From Saccharospirillum salsuginis (lineage in GTDB: Bacteria; Pseudomonadota; Gammaproteobacteria; Pseudomonadales; Natronospirillaceae): a DNA stretch of 64,000 nucleotides. The stretch covers positions 186,001 through 250,000 of the forward strand of contig NZ_BMXR01000002.1 of assembly GCF_014651855.1 (NCBI RefSeq), written 5' to 3'. A model generated the notes under the pieces. The model had not been told where the DNA came from and searched no databases. It worked only from the letters and a program-made list of their open reading frames with translations. The translations under genes and the position numbers were made by a program. This document shows positions 50,944 through 60,900 of the stretch, one piece after another; the stretch's first letter is position 1, and each line of letters starts with the position of its first letter.

Positions 50944-52326
50944 TCACCGTTTCAATCGGTAACAGGGCACATATTCGGTGCCGGGCAGCTTCATCCGGTG
51001 CTGTTTGACGAAGGCCTGCAGCAGTTCATCCAGCGGCCCCAGAATATCGGTCTCGCCGCGGATTTCGTAGGGGCCGTGCTCCTCGATGAGGCGGATACCC
51101 TGTTCCTTGACGTTCCCGGCGACAATGCCGCTGAAGGCCCGGCGCAGGTTGGCGGCCAGCAAGTGCACCGGCATGTCCTTGCGCAACGCCAGTTTGGCCA
51201 TGTTGGCGTGGGTCGGTTCGAACGGGTTCTGGTATTCCATATCGACATGGAGCTGCCAGTTGAAGTGATAGGCGTCCGCCTTGGCGCGGCGAAAGGCGCG
51301 CACTTCGTGAATCCCCTTGACCATCTCGCGCGCGGCCTCGGCGTGGTCGCCGACGATGATGCGATAGCGTTTCTGTGCCTCGCTGCCGAGGGTGGCGCTG
51401 ATAAACCGGTTCAACTGGTTAAAGTAGGGTTCGGCCGACTTGGGTCCGGTCAGGATCAGCGGGAAGGGCAGGTCGGCATTTTCCGGGTGCAGCAGAATAC
51501 CCAGCAGGTACAGCAGTTCCTCGGCCGTGCCGGCGCCGCCGGGAAAGATCATGATGCCGTGCCCGACGCGCACGAAGGCTTCCAGGCGTTTCTCGATGTC
51601 CGGCAGGATCACCAGTTCGTTGACGATGGGGTTCGGCGCCTCGGCGGCGATGATGCCCGGTTCGGTCAACCCCAGATAGCGGGCGTGACGAACGCGTTGC
51701 TTGGCATGGGCGATGGTGGCGCCTTTCATCGGGCCTTTCATCACGCCCGGGCCGCAACCGGTGCAAATGTCCATGCCGCGCAGCCCCAGCTCATGCCCGA
51801 CGTCCTTGGAATATTCGTACTCCTCATGACCGATGGAGTGGCCGCCCCAGCACACCACCATGCGCGGTTCCTGGGCGGGTACCAGGGAGCGGGCGTTGCG
51901 CAGCAGATGAAAGACGTAATCGGTGATCCCTTCGCCCGAGTCGAGCTTGACGCGTTTGCTCTTCAGTTCGCTCTCGGTGTAGACGATGTCGCGCAGTGCC
52001 GAGAACAGCATTTCCCGGGTGGAGGCGATCATTTCCCCGTCGACGAAGGCATCGGCCGGGGCGTTGAACAGGTTCAGGCGGATGCCTCGATCCTGCTGGA
52101 CGATGTCGATGCGGAAATCCGGATAGGTTTCCAGGATGGCCTTGGCGTTGTCGGTGCCCGAACCGGTGTTCAGAATCGCCAGCGCGCAACTGCGAAAGAG
52201 GTCGTAAAGGCCATTCTCGCTGACCGACTTCAACTTCTGCACTTCCAGTTGGGACAGGACTTCCAGGCTGCCCTTGGGGGAAACGGACGCGTTGACGGTG
52301 GCGGGTTTGGTAAAAGCTTTGTTCAT
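50944..52326 (-). CDS. ppnN: Pyrimidine/purine nucleotide 5'-monophosphate nucleosidase (YgdH/PpnN)
   Basis: A 460-residue enzyme of the LOG family that cleaves nucleoside monophosphates to base and ribose 5-phosphate and binds (p)ppGpp in E. coli. The LOG motif is clear: GMDICTGCGPGVMKGPMKGA and the MIFPGGAGTAEELLYLLGIL loop. The N-terminal (about 1-150) and C-terminal (about 340-460, ending MKLPGTEYVPCYRLKR) extensions match the long PpnN form rather than short cytokinin-activating LOG proteins. No neighbour is evidently related; thrB follows upstream at 52410 on the same strand across 83 bases. Confidence 0.93.
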   Translation of the reverse strand: MNKAFTKPATVNASVSPKGSLEVLSQLEVQKLKSVSENGLYDLFRSCALAILNTGSGTDNAKAILETYPDFRIDIVQQDRGIRLNLFNAPADAFVDGEMIASTREMLFSALRDIVYTESELKSKRVKLDSGEGITDYVFHLLRNARSLVPAQEPRMVVCWGGHSIGHEEYEYSKDVGHELGLRGMDICTGCGPGVMKGPMKGATIAHAKQRVRHARYLGLTEPGIIAAEAPNPIVNELVILPDIEKRLEAFVRVGHGIMIFPGGAGTAEELLYLLGILLHPENADLPFPLILTGPKSAEPYFNQLNRFISATLGSEAQKRYRIIVGDHAEAAREMVKGIHEVRAFRRAKADAYHFNWQLHVDMEYQNPFEPTHANMAKLALRKDMPVHLLAANLRRAFSGIVAGNVKEQGIRLIEEHGPYEIRGETDILGPLDELLQAFVKQHRMKLPGTEYVPCYRLKR

Positions 52327-52409
52327 AGTATCGGTAACCTGTACAGATGGCCCGACCCCCCTTGGGACTGGGTTGATCGGATAAAAATAAAGAGGCCGGA
52401 TGTATCAGC

Positions 52410-53360
52410 TTAGCTGTTTTTCAGTATCCGACCGAATTCTGTTCGCCGTTCCAGGCTCTGGCGGGTCAGGGTTTTCATGGCATCGGGATCTTTGATGGTG
52501 ACACCGTCCTGGGGTGGATTGTCGCGCACGGCCAGAGCCCGGCTGAGCCAGAAACGCGTGGCGGCCTGGACCGTAAGCGCCGGTATGGCGGTGATTTCCG
52601 CCACTTTCAAGGCGCGGTGGCTGTGGTAGTGCGCGACAAAATCCGCACAGCGGTCGAGGTCGACACCGCCGTCTTCGCCCAGGCACCAGTCGATCAGGCA
52701 CACGGCGATGTCCAGCGCATAGAGATCCTGACCTGCGAAATACCAGTCGATGATCCCGGCCAGATGGTCGCCTTCGAATAGGGCATTGTCGTGAAAGAGG
52801 TCGGCGTGAATCACACCCCGGGGCAGTGAACGGTCGATTCCGGCCAGGCAGTCCAGCGCCTCGTCGAGCAAGCGCCGGTCTTCGTCCGGGAGGCCCGCTG
52901 TCAGCTCGCGCGCCGTGCGCTCGATCCAGTCGATGCCGTGGCTGTGAGGTCGGCGTCCGTCGAACCGGGCGGTACTGCGGTGAATATCCGCCAGGGCTTC
53001 GGCCAGGATTCGGGCGTGAGCGGGTGTCGGTTGCTCATGCCGGCCCTGGACGCATTCGAACAGAACCGCCGGTTTGTTCTTCACCGAGATCAGGAAGTCC
53101 CCGTCCCGGGTGCGAAACGGCTGTGGAACGGCACATCGGTCGTCGTGCAGGTGCTCGCCCAGCGCGAGGAAGAAGGGCAGCTCTTCCGGAGCGTGTTTCT
53201 CGAACAGCGTCAAAACGAAGCGATTCTGGTCGGTATCGACAAAGAAATTGGTGTTTTCGGTCCCGGCGCTGATGCCCTGATGGTCGCGGTAGGCGCCCAG
53301 ATCGTAGTGGCACAGCAGGGACTCGATGTCGGCGCGGGATAATTCGGTGAATACAGACAT
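52410..53360 (-). CDS. thrB: Homoserine kinase, aminoglycoside-phosphotransferase-like type
   Basis: A 316-residue kinase that phosphorylates homoserine in threonine synthesis. The start at 53360 (MSVFTELSRADIESLLCHYDLG) is chosen because similarity begins there. The catalytic loop GVIHADLFHDNALF and the metal-binding DWYFAG belong to the choline/aminoglycoside-kinase fold used by this form of ThrB, not the GHMP form of E. coli. It is divergent from polA across 151 bases, the neighbourhood known from Pseudomonas genomes. A GTAGGGCAGAAG segment resembling repeat family D lies in the gap. Confidence 0.9.
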   Translation of the reverse strand: MSVFTELSRADIESLLCHYDLGAYRDHQGISAGTENTNFFVDTDQNRFVLTLFEKHAPEELPFFLALGEHLHDDRCAVPQPFRTRDGDFLISVKNKPAVLFECVQGRHEQPTPAHARILAEALADIHRSTARFDGRRPHSHGIDWIERTARELTAGLPDEDRRLLDEALDCLAGIDRSLPRGVIHADLFHDNALFEGDHLAGIIDWYFAGQDLYALDIAVCLIDWCLGEDGGVDLDRCADFVAHYHSHRALKVAEITAIPALTVQAATRFWLSRALAVRDNPPQDGVTIKDPDAMKTLTRQSLERRTEFGRILKNS

Positions 53361-53511
53361 GCCAGGGGTGTTCGGTGAATGGGACGGGGAGTATAAACCG
53401 GGCGCTCGGCCGGAGCCATGGGGCGGACCTGAATTGTCGCGAATCGAGTAGGGCAGAAGTGGTCCATCTCTCATGTTAAGATTTCGGCATTTCTTGTAAG
53501 GAACCGGATTC

Positions 53512-56322
53512 ATGGCAGACACCCAGCCCAAACCCGTCGTCCTGGTGGACGGGTCCTCCTACCTGTTCAGGGCCTTTCACGCACTGCCGCCCCTGACCAA
53601 TTCGGCCGGGCAACAGACCGGCGCCGTCAAGGGCGTGATATCCATGCTGCGTAAACTGGCGGCCGATTACCCGGACAGCCACATCGCCGTGGTGTTCGAC
53701 GCCAAGGGGCCCACTTTTCGCAACGAGATCTACGACCAGTACAAGGCCAACCGGCCGCCGATGCCGGACGAATTGCGCGAGCAGATCGAGCCGATCCATA
53801 CCATCGTCAAGGCCATGGGGCTGCCGCTGCTGTCGATTCCCGGCGTCGAGGCCGACGATGTCATCGGCACCCTGGCCAATCAGGCGACACACAGCGGGCA
53901 GGAGTGCCTGATCAGCACCGGCGATAAGGACATGGCGCAGTTGGTGAGTCCTCACGTCACGCTGATGGACACCATGAAGAACGAGACGCTGGATGTCAGC
54001 GGCGTCGAGAAAAAATACGGTTTCCCGCCGGAGCTCATGGTCGACTATCTGGCGCTGATGGGCGACAAGGTCGACAACATTCCCGGCGTGCCGGGTGTCG
54101 GCCAGAAGACCGCGCTGGCGTTGATCCAGGGGCTGGGCGGGCTCGACGACATCTACGCCAATCTGGACAAGATCAAGGACCTTGAGTTTCGTGGCGCCAA
54201 GACCATGGCCAAGAAACTCGAGGAACACCGCGAGCAGGCCTACCTGAGTCATGAACTGGCGACCATCAAGCTCGATGTCGAACTGGACTTCAAGGTCGAT
54301 GAACTGGTACCGACCGATCCCGATCAGGACGCTTTACTGGGGCTCTACCAGCAGTTGGAGTTCAAGACCTGGATTCGTGAACTGACCGGCGAGGACAACG
54401 GCAATGGCAAGGCTGTGGCCGCGAAGTCCGGCGGCGATCGGGACCAGGGCGGGCAGGGCGAGGTGCGGCCGGTCCTGGTGAAGCCCGAGACCACCGATTA
54501 CCGGGTGGTGAGAACGGCCAAGGATCTGGAGTCCTTCCTGGCCCGGGCCGACAAGGCAGGCCGACTGACGATACTGCCGGTGCGCGAGATCGGTCACTAC
54601 CACCAGTCCGATCTGGTCGGGGTGGCGCTCGCTTTGGAGCCGGGCGTGGGCGCCTATGTCCCGCTCATCACCGAACAGGGCGATACACTGACCGAGAACG
54701 AACTCTGGCAGGCGCTGGCGCCGAGGCTGGCCACTTATGCGGTGCGAAAGAGCGGCTATGACTTTAAAGCCCTCTGGCACATTCTGCTACCGCGTGACCA
54801 CAAGGCCGCGCATCTGGGGCGCGACACCCTGCTGATGGCCTTTGTCTACGACAGCACGGTGCGGCGCGACACCCGGTTGAGCAATCACTTCGGCCCCCTG
54901 TCGCTGGACAACCTGTTTCGCCATTATCTGGAAGAAGACCCGAAAACCATCGAGGATTTTCTCGGCAAATTCGGCAAGCGCCAATTGCCGATCCAGAGCG
55001 CCGATCCGGCCGAGATCGGCCCCTGGTTCGCCGAGCGGGCCGACCTGACCGGTCGCCTTGCCGATTGGCTGGAACAGGGGCTCGCCTCGCGCGGGCTGAC
55101 CGGCGTCTACGAGCACATCGAAAAACCCCTGATCAAGGTCCTGGCCGAGGTTGAGGAAAACGGCACGCTGCTCGACGTGCCCTACATCCGCCAGTTGAGT
55201 CACGACTTCAAGCAACGCATGGACGCCCTGGTCAGCCAATGCCATGAACAGGCCGGCACCGAGTTCAACCTGGGTTCCCCCAAGCAACTCGGCGAAGTGC
55301 TGTTCACCAAGCTGGGTCTGCCGGTGGTGTCCAAAACCGCGAGCGGCGCGCCGTCCACCAACGAGGACGTACTGACCGAACTCGCCGAGCAGGGGCACGA
55401 CCTGCCCAAACTGATTCTGCAGTACCGACACCTGAGCAAGTTGGTGGGCACTTACACCGACCCGTTGCCGGATCTCGTCGAAGACGGCACCGGTCGCCTG
55501 CACACCAGCTACAACCAGACCGGAGCCCAGACCGGCCGATTGTCGTCGACCGACCCCAACCTGCAGAACATCCCGATCCGTTCCGACGAGGGGCGCTCCA
55601 TTCGGCGCGCTTTTGTCGCACCCAAAGGGTACAAGGTGGTCGCGGCGGACTATTCGCAGATCGAATTGCGCATCATGACGCACCTGTCCCAGGACGCGAA
55701 CCTGATCAAGGCCTTCCGGGAAGGGCGAGACATTCACCGCGCCACCGCCGCCGAAGTGATGGGCATCGAAGAAGACAAGGTCACCTCCGAACAGCGCCGA
55801 TCGGCCAAGGCGATCAACTTCGGCCTGATCTACGGCATGTCCGCCTATGGTCTGGCCCGGCAACTGGGCATCAGCCGAACCGATGCCCAGACCTATGTCG
55901 ACACCTACTTCGAACGCTACCCGGGCGTGCGTCGCTACATGGACGAGACCCGCGCCGAAGCCGCCGAGACCGGCTACGTCGAGACCCTGTACGGCCGTCG
56001 CCTCTACCTGCCGGACATCAAGGCCGGCAAGCAGATGCTGCGCCGCGCCGCCGAGCGCACCGCGATCAACGCGCCGATGCAGGGAACGGCCGCGGACATC
56101 ATCAAGATGGCGATGGTCGATGTCGCCAACTGGCTGCACAAGAGCCGCTACCGGGCCCGGATGGTGATGCAGGTGCACGACGAACTGGTCTTTGAAGTCC
56201 ATGAAGACGACCTGGACAAGGTGACCGAGGGCATCCGTTTCCGGATGCAGCATTGCGCCAGCATGGACGTCCCGCTGATCGTCGACATCGGCGTCGGGGA
56301 TTCCTGGGAATCGGCGCACTGA
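53512..56322 (+). CDS. polA: DNA polymerase I, proofreading site apparently degenerate
   Basis: A 936-residue protein with the usual order: 5'-3' exonuclease (1-290; VVFDAKGPTFRNEIY, SIPGVEADDVIGTL, STGDKDMAQL, ALMGDKVDNIPGVPG), 3'-5' exonuclease domain (about 330-520), polymerase (530-936; TGRLSSTDPNLQNIP, DYSQIELRIM, SAKAINFGLIYGMS, MQVHDELVFEV). Alignment by eye to E. coli Pol I shows the 3'-5' exonuclease catalytic positions Asp355, Glu357, Tyr497 and Asp501 replaced by Leu355, Val357, Trp505 and Arg509, with only Asp424 kept (Asp417). Polymerase and flap-nuclease activities look intact; proofreading is probably lost. AAGGAA precedes the start; divergent from thrB. Confidence 0.96.
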   Translation: MADTQPKPVVLVDGSSYLFRAFHALPPLTNSAGQQTGAVKGVISMLRKLAADYPDSHIAVVFDAKGPTFRNEIYDQYKANRPPMPDELREQIEPIHTIVKAMGLPLLSIPGVEADDVIGTLANQATHSGQECLISTGDKDMAQLVSPHVTLMDTMKNETLDVSGVEKKYGFPPELMVDYLALMGDKVDNIPGVPGVGQKTALALIQGLGGLDDIYANLDKIKDLEFRGAKTMAKKLEEHREQAYLSHELATIKLDVELDFKVDELVPTDPDQDALLGLYQQLEFKTWIRELTGEDNGNGKAVAAKSGGDRDQGGQGEVRPVLVKPETTDYRVVRTAKDLESFLARADKAGRLTILPVREIGHYHQSDLVGVALALEPGVGAYVPLITEQGDTLTENELWQALAPRLATYAVRKSGYDFKALWHILLPRDHKAAHLGRDTLLMAFVYDSTVRRDTRLSNHFGPLSLDNLFRHYLEEDPKTIEDFLGKFGKRQLPIQSADPAEIGPWFAERADLTGRLADWLEQGLASRGLTGVYEHIEKPLIKVLAEVEENGTLLDVPYIRQLSHDFKQRMDALVSQCHEQAGTEFNLGSPKQLGEVLFTKLGLPVVSKTASGAPSTNEDVLTELAEQGHDLPKLILQYRHLSKLVGTYTDPLPDLVEDGTGRLHTSYNQTGAQTGRLSSTDPNLQNIPIRSDEGRSIRRAFVAPKGYKVVAADYSQIELRIMTHLSQDANLIKAFREGRDIHRATAAEVMGIEEDKVTSEQRRSAKAINFGLIYGMSAYGLARQLGISRTDAQTYVDTYFERYPGVRRYMDETRAEAAETGYVETLYGRRLYLPDIKAGKQMLRRAAERTAINAPMQGTAADIIKMAMVDVANWLHKSRYRARMVMQVHDELVFEVHEDDLDKVTEGIRFRMQHCASMDVPLIVDIGVGDSWESAH

Positions 56323-56328
56323 ATAGTG

Positions 56329-56368
56329 CAGCGCGCACCCGATGACCGGATCATCGAGGTGTGCGCTG
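56329..56368 (+). terminator. Candidate hairpin terminator after polA
   Basis: CAGCGCGCACC (56329-56339) pairs with GGTGTGCGCTG (56358-56368) with one mismatch, and the inner part CGATGA/TCATCG extends the stem. It starts seven bases after the polA stop. No T-run follows, so it may be a processing or 3'-stability structure instead of an intrinsic terminator. Confidence 0.4.
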
Positions 56369-56568
56369 TTGGTAGACAATCTCTATACGAAGAGGGTGAC
56401 GCATCCTTTACCGCGGATACAATCCGACTACCCATCCGATCTATTGACCCCGACCTCCCCGCATTACGCTTGAACTGCGTTACACGATTACGCAAACGGC
56501 TCGCGACACGGGCTTGTACAGCCGTGGCGGCCAACCCTTTTTCAAGATCCGTAAAGGAGGCATGCACC

Positions 56569-57174
56569 ATGACTTCATTCAACCGGGAAGTATTTTGCAC
56601 GCTGTCAGTTGTATCCATTTCCGCCGCCGCCATTGTTTATTCCGGTTCGGCCATGGCCGAATCCGGGAACAGTATGCGCGACCACCTCGAACCTCATGCC
56701 TACGTCGGCGCGAGTTACGGTTTTTTCCGTTCTCGCGGCGGTGAATTCGAAGATGAAGACGATGTCTGGGGCGCCAACGCGGGTGTCATGTTAAACCAGT
56801 ACCTCGGCGTTGAAGGGTCCTATGAAAATTTTGGCCGCTACGGCAACGACAATGCATCGGCGGAAGTCGACGGCTTCGGTGTTTCGGCCATCGGTTCCAT
56901 TCCCGTCATGGAAAACCTGAATCTGTACGGCAAATTCGGCAAGTTCTATTCGAATGTGGACGTGGAAGTGGGCAGTTACGAGAACACCTACGAGGACGAT
57001 CAGTTTTTCTATGGTGCCGGGGCGGAGATTGCCGTCTCCGATCCGTTGCGGTTGACGGTTGAGTACGATCGTTACAAAGTGGGCGTCAATGAAGACGACG
57101 ACCTTCCCGAAGATTTCGAGAATTCCGACAACGATGTCGATACGTTGAAAGCCGGGGCCCGCTACCGGTTTTAA
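56569..57174 (+). CDS. Outer-membrane beta-barrel protein, OmpA-like/porin-family domain
   Basis: A 201-residue protein with a signal peptide (residues 1-30, ending SGSAMAES) and an eight-strand barrel pattern of alternating polar and hydrophobic residues. The start at 56569 follows AAAGGAGG eight bases upstream. Segments HAYVGASYGFFRS, NAGVMLNQYLGVEGSYENFG and VEYDRYKVGVNEDDDLPED, ending in a C-terminal ARYRF with terminal Phe, are typical of small OMPs; the loops are rich in Asp and Glu. There is no peptidoglycan-binding OmpA C-domain. The 246-bp region before it contains the polA hairpin; no promoter was fixed. Confidence 0.8.
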   Translation: MTSFNREVFCTLSVVSISAAAIVYSGSAMAESGNSMRDHLEPHAYVGASYGFFRSRGGEFEDEDDVWGANAGVMLNQYLGVEGSYENFGRYGNDNASAEVDGFGVSAIGSIPVMENLNLYGKFGKFYSNVDVEVGSYENTYEDDQFFYGAGAEIAVSDPLRLTVEYDRYKVGVNEDDDLPEDFENSDNDVDTLKAGARYRF

Positions 57175-57233
57175 AGCCATTGAAGGTGTCTGATTTCCGG
57201 GACCGGTCCACAGCGACGATAGGCATGCACGAC

Positions 57234-57944
57234 ATGAGCTCACTGGTCCTGATATTAGTGGCCGCCTGGCTCTCGGGCCTGACGGCCTTTTTGGGTGGGC
57301 TTGCCGCCTGGTTGGAACCCTCGCGCGAGACCCGGCTGAAACGGGAAATCACCCACGGTATCATCGCCTTTGGTGGCGGTATTCTGGTGGCGTCGGTTGC
57401 GTTTGCGCTCACGCCGGAAGGGATCAAGGATTTATCGCCGTTGGTGCTCGCGGCCGTCTTCTTGTTGGGTGGCGGCGTATTCTGTGTGCTCGACATTCAA
57501 CTGGCGCGTCGTAAGGGATCCGTCGCCCAGCTCATGGCCATGATTATGGACTTTGTGCCCGAAGCCATCAGCCTGGGTGCCGTATTCGGGTACAACCCTC
57601 AACTGGGGTTGTTGTTGGCCCTGATGATCGGTATTCAGAATCTGCCGGAAGGCTACAACAGCTACCGGGAGTTGCGGGGACACCACTTCCGCAAGAGCGC
57701 CATTTTGATATCGCTGTTCGCCATCAGTTTTCTTGGCCCGCTGTCCGCCAGTCTGGGATACTTCCTGCTGCAGGACCGATCCAGCATCACCGCCAGCATT
57801 ATGGTATTCGCCGCCGGCGGTATTCTCTATCTCATCTTTCAGGACATCGCTCCCCAGGCTCGCATGCATCGGCATTGGACACCGCCTTTGGGGGCTGTGG
57901 TCGGTTTCATGGTCGGCATGTTGTGTCATCAGTGGGTGCTTTGA
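57234..57944 (+). CDS. ZIP family metal transporter
   Basis: A 236-residue membrane protein with about eight helices, the ZIP/ZupT size. The metal-binding helices contain IMDFVPEAISLGAVFGYN and MIGIQNLPEGYNSYREL, the ZIP-type P-E-A and P-E-G motifs in the fourth and fifth helices. It would carry Zn, Fe or Mn into the cytoplasm. The start is uncertain: ATG at 57225 or 57234 fits best, with only a weak AGG upstream; an in-frame TTG at 57180 is unlikely. It lies 59 bases after the OMP gene and may be co-transcribed. Confidence 0.83.
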   Translation: MSSLVLILVAAWLSGLTAFLGGLAAWLEPSRETRLKREITHGIIAFGGGILVASVAFALTPEGIKDLSPLVLAAVFLLGGGVFCVLDIQLARRKGSVAQLMAMIMDFVPEAISLGAVFGYNPQLGLLLALMIGIQNLPEGYNSYRELRGHHFRKSAILISLFAISFLGPLSASLGYFLLQDRSSITASIMVFAAGGILYLIFQDIAPQARMHRHWTPPLGAVVGFMVGMLCHQWVL

Positions 57945-57956
57945 TCCATACACTCA

Positions 57957-57974
57957 GCCGGTCCGAAGACCGGC
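57957..57974. terminator. Bidirectional hairpin between the ZIP and oxoprolinase genes
   Basis: GCCGGTC-CGAA-GACCGGC is a perfect 7-bp stem with a tetraloop (CGAA, which reads TTCG on the other strand). It lies in the 41-base gap between convergent genes, where a shared terminator would be expected. No run of T follows on either strand, so activity is uncertain. Confidence 0.4.
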
Positions 57975-57985
57975 CTGTGTCGTGC

Positions 57986-60900
57986 TCAGTCGTTTGGCGT
58001 GCCGAACCCGCCGCCTCCCGGCGTTTCAATTACCAGAACATCGCCCGGATTCAACTGGACGCTGGCTTTTGAGTCCAGGACGACTTCCGAACCGTCGGTC
58101 CGAATGACACTGTTCCGACCGACGCTGCCATTCTGGCCTCCTTCGAGGCCGTAAGGCGGAATCCGGCGGCGATTGGACAGAATGCTCGCATCCATGATGT
58201 CCAGGAAACGCATCTCGCGCACCACGCCATCACCGCCCTGATGGTGTCCGCGCCCGCCGGATCCTCGCCGAATGCGAAACTCCTCCAGACGAACCGGGAA
58301 GCGCCATTCAAGGATTTCAGGGTCGGTCAGACGGGAGTTGGTCATGTGGGTGTGTACCGCGCTGACGCCGTCGGAATGGCGGGTGGCACCGCTGCCGCCA
58401 CATAGGGTTTCGTAGTATTGGTACTGGTCGTTGCCCCAGGTGACATTGTTCATCGTGCCCTGTGACGCGGCGGCTACATGCAGGGCGCCGAATAGGGTAT
58501 CGACGGCCAGTTGCGACACCTCGACGTTGCCGGCGACCACGGCGGCCGGATAACGCGGGTTCAGCATGCAGCCCTCGGGCACGATGATGTTCAACGGCCG
58601 CAGGCAGCCGCCGTTCAACGGGATGTTGTCGTTGACCAGGCAACGGAAGACATAGAGCACGGCGGCGTGGGTCACGGCCAGCGGCGCATTGAAGTTGGAC
58701 GGGTGCTGATCGCTGGTGCCGGTGAAGTCGATGGTGGCCGAGCGCTCGGCTTTGTCGACGGTGATCTTCACCTTCACGGTCCAGCCGTCGTCCATGGCGT
58801 AGTCGAATTCGCCGTCCGACAGCACATCGATGACCCGCCGCACGCTTTCCTCGGCGTTCTGCTGGACGTGGTGCATGTAGGCCGTGACCACTTCCAGGCC
58901 GTATTGATCGACCACGCGATTGAGCGCCTGCATGCCGGCTTCGCAAGCGGCGATCTGAGCCCTCAGGTCGGCGATGTTGTAGTCGATATTGCGCGCAGGA
59001 TACTGGGCCGTGCTGAACAGATCCCGAATCAATGCTTCCTGGAACACGCCCTGATCGACGATCTTGACGTTGTCGAGCAGGACGCCTTCCTCGTCGATAT
59101 GGCTGGAGTTGGATGGCATCGAACCGGGTGTGATGCCGCCGACATCGGCATGGTGTCCGCGCGAGGCAACGTAGAACGCGATGTCGGTTCCGCCCGGATT
59201 GAACACGGGTTTGATCAAGGTGATGTCCGGCAGATGGGTGCCGCCGTTGTACGGATCGTTCAGCATGAACGCATCGCCGTCGCGCATTTGCCCCCGGTTC
59301 TTGTCGATCACGGTTTTGATGCTGTGGCTCATCGAACCCAGGTGCACTGGCATGTGCGGGGCATTGGCGACCAGTTCGCCGTCCGCATCGAATATGGCGC
59401 AGGAGAAATCGAGCCGTTCCTTGATGTTGACCGAGGCGGCGGTGTTCTGCAGCACCAGACCCATCTGTTCGGCGATGTGCATGTAGAGGTTGTTGAAGAT
59501 CTCCAGCGTGATCGGGTCGGCTTCGGTGGACGTGTGGGTCGATTCTCTGGCTGAGGCCACCTGTTCGAGCACAATGTCGTTGCCGGTCGTCAGAGTCGCA
59601 TCCCAGCCCGGTTCGATGACCAGGGTACTGGTTTTTTCCACGATCACGGCCGGCCCCTGGATGTGCTGGCCCGGGCGGATGTGTTCGCGTTGATAAAACG
59701 GTGCGGTGTAGCGTTGCCCCTTGGTGGTCAACTCATGGTAGGTGACCGCCTCCGACCCCGTTCCGGGTTCGACCGGTTGCTGGGGGTGTTCCAGTGCCGA
59801 ACCGCCACCCACGGCTTCCACCTGTAAAGCTTCGACGATCATCCGGGTGTCTTTGGAGATAAACCCGAAGCGCTGTTTGTGCTCGGTTTCGAAGCGGGTT
59901 TTGATGTCGTCCAGTCGACCATGATTGACCAGCAGGCTGGTATCCGACCCTTCGTATTTGATGTGTACCCGGGCCATGGTCTCGATGGCCTCGACGGGTA
60001 CACGCTGGCGTTTGAGTTTTTCGATGCCGGCGTCCGCCAGGGTGCCTTTCAACGCATCCAATTCCGCGACGGTCTCGTCGCTCAGCGGTTTTTCGACACT
60101 GGTTTCGCTGACGTCGCGCACATCGGCCAGGCCCATGCCAAACGCCGACAGCACCCCCGAATAGGGATGCAGAAAGACCTTCTTCATGCCCAGCGCTTCG
60201 GCGACCAGGCAGGCGTGTTGACCGCCGGCGCCGCCAAAACAGCACAGGACATAATCTTGAACGTCATAGCCGCGTTGTGTCGAGATGTGTTTGATTGCAT
60301 TGGCCATGTTGTCGACGGCGATGGACAGGAAACCTTCGGCCACCTGTTCGGGGCTGAACGCTTGCCCGGTCTGCTGTTCAATCTCGCCCGCCAATCGCGA
60401 AAACCCTTGCCGGACCGCTTCGACATCCAGCGGTTCGTCCGCGTCGGGACCGAAGACTTTGGGAAAGTAATCCGGCTGCAGTTTGCCCAGCATGACGTTG
60501 CAGTCGGTGACCGTGAGGGGACCGCCATTGCGGTAACAGGTCGGTCCCGGAAAGGCACCGGCCGAATCGGGGCCGACCCGGAAGCGACTGCCGTCGAAAT
60601 TCAGCACCGAGCCGCCACCGGCGGCCACAGTATGGATGGACATCATCGGGGTTTGCAGACGGAAGCCGGCCACTTCTGTTTCGAAGGTGCGCTCGTATTC
60701 GCCCTGGTAGTGACACACGTCGGTCGACGTACCGCCCATGTCGAACCCGATCAACCGATCGAACCCGGCTTGCTCGGCCGTCTTCACCATACCGACCACG
60801 CCGCCGGCCGGACCGCTCAGAATCGCATCCTTGCCGTTGAACATTTGCGCATCGGTCAAGCCACCGTTGGATTGCATGAACATCAAGCGGCCGGGCTCGT

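Noticed and set aside
53448..53475. GTAGGGCAGAAGTGG between thrB and polA, similar to repeat family D
   Set aside because: Only the first dozen bases match and no hairpin or second arm was found; it is noted but not annotated as a copy.
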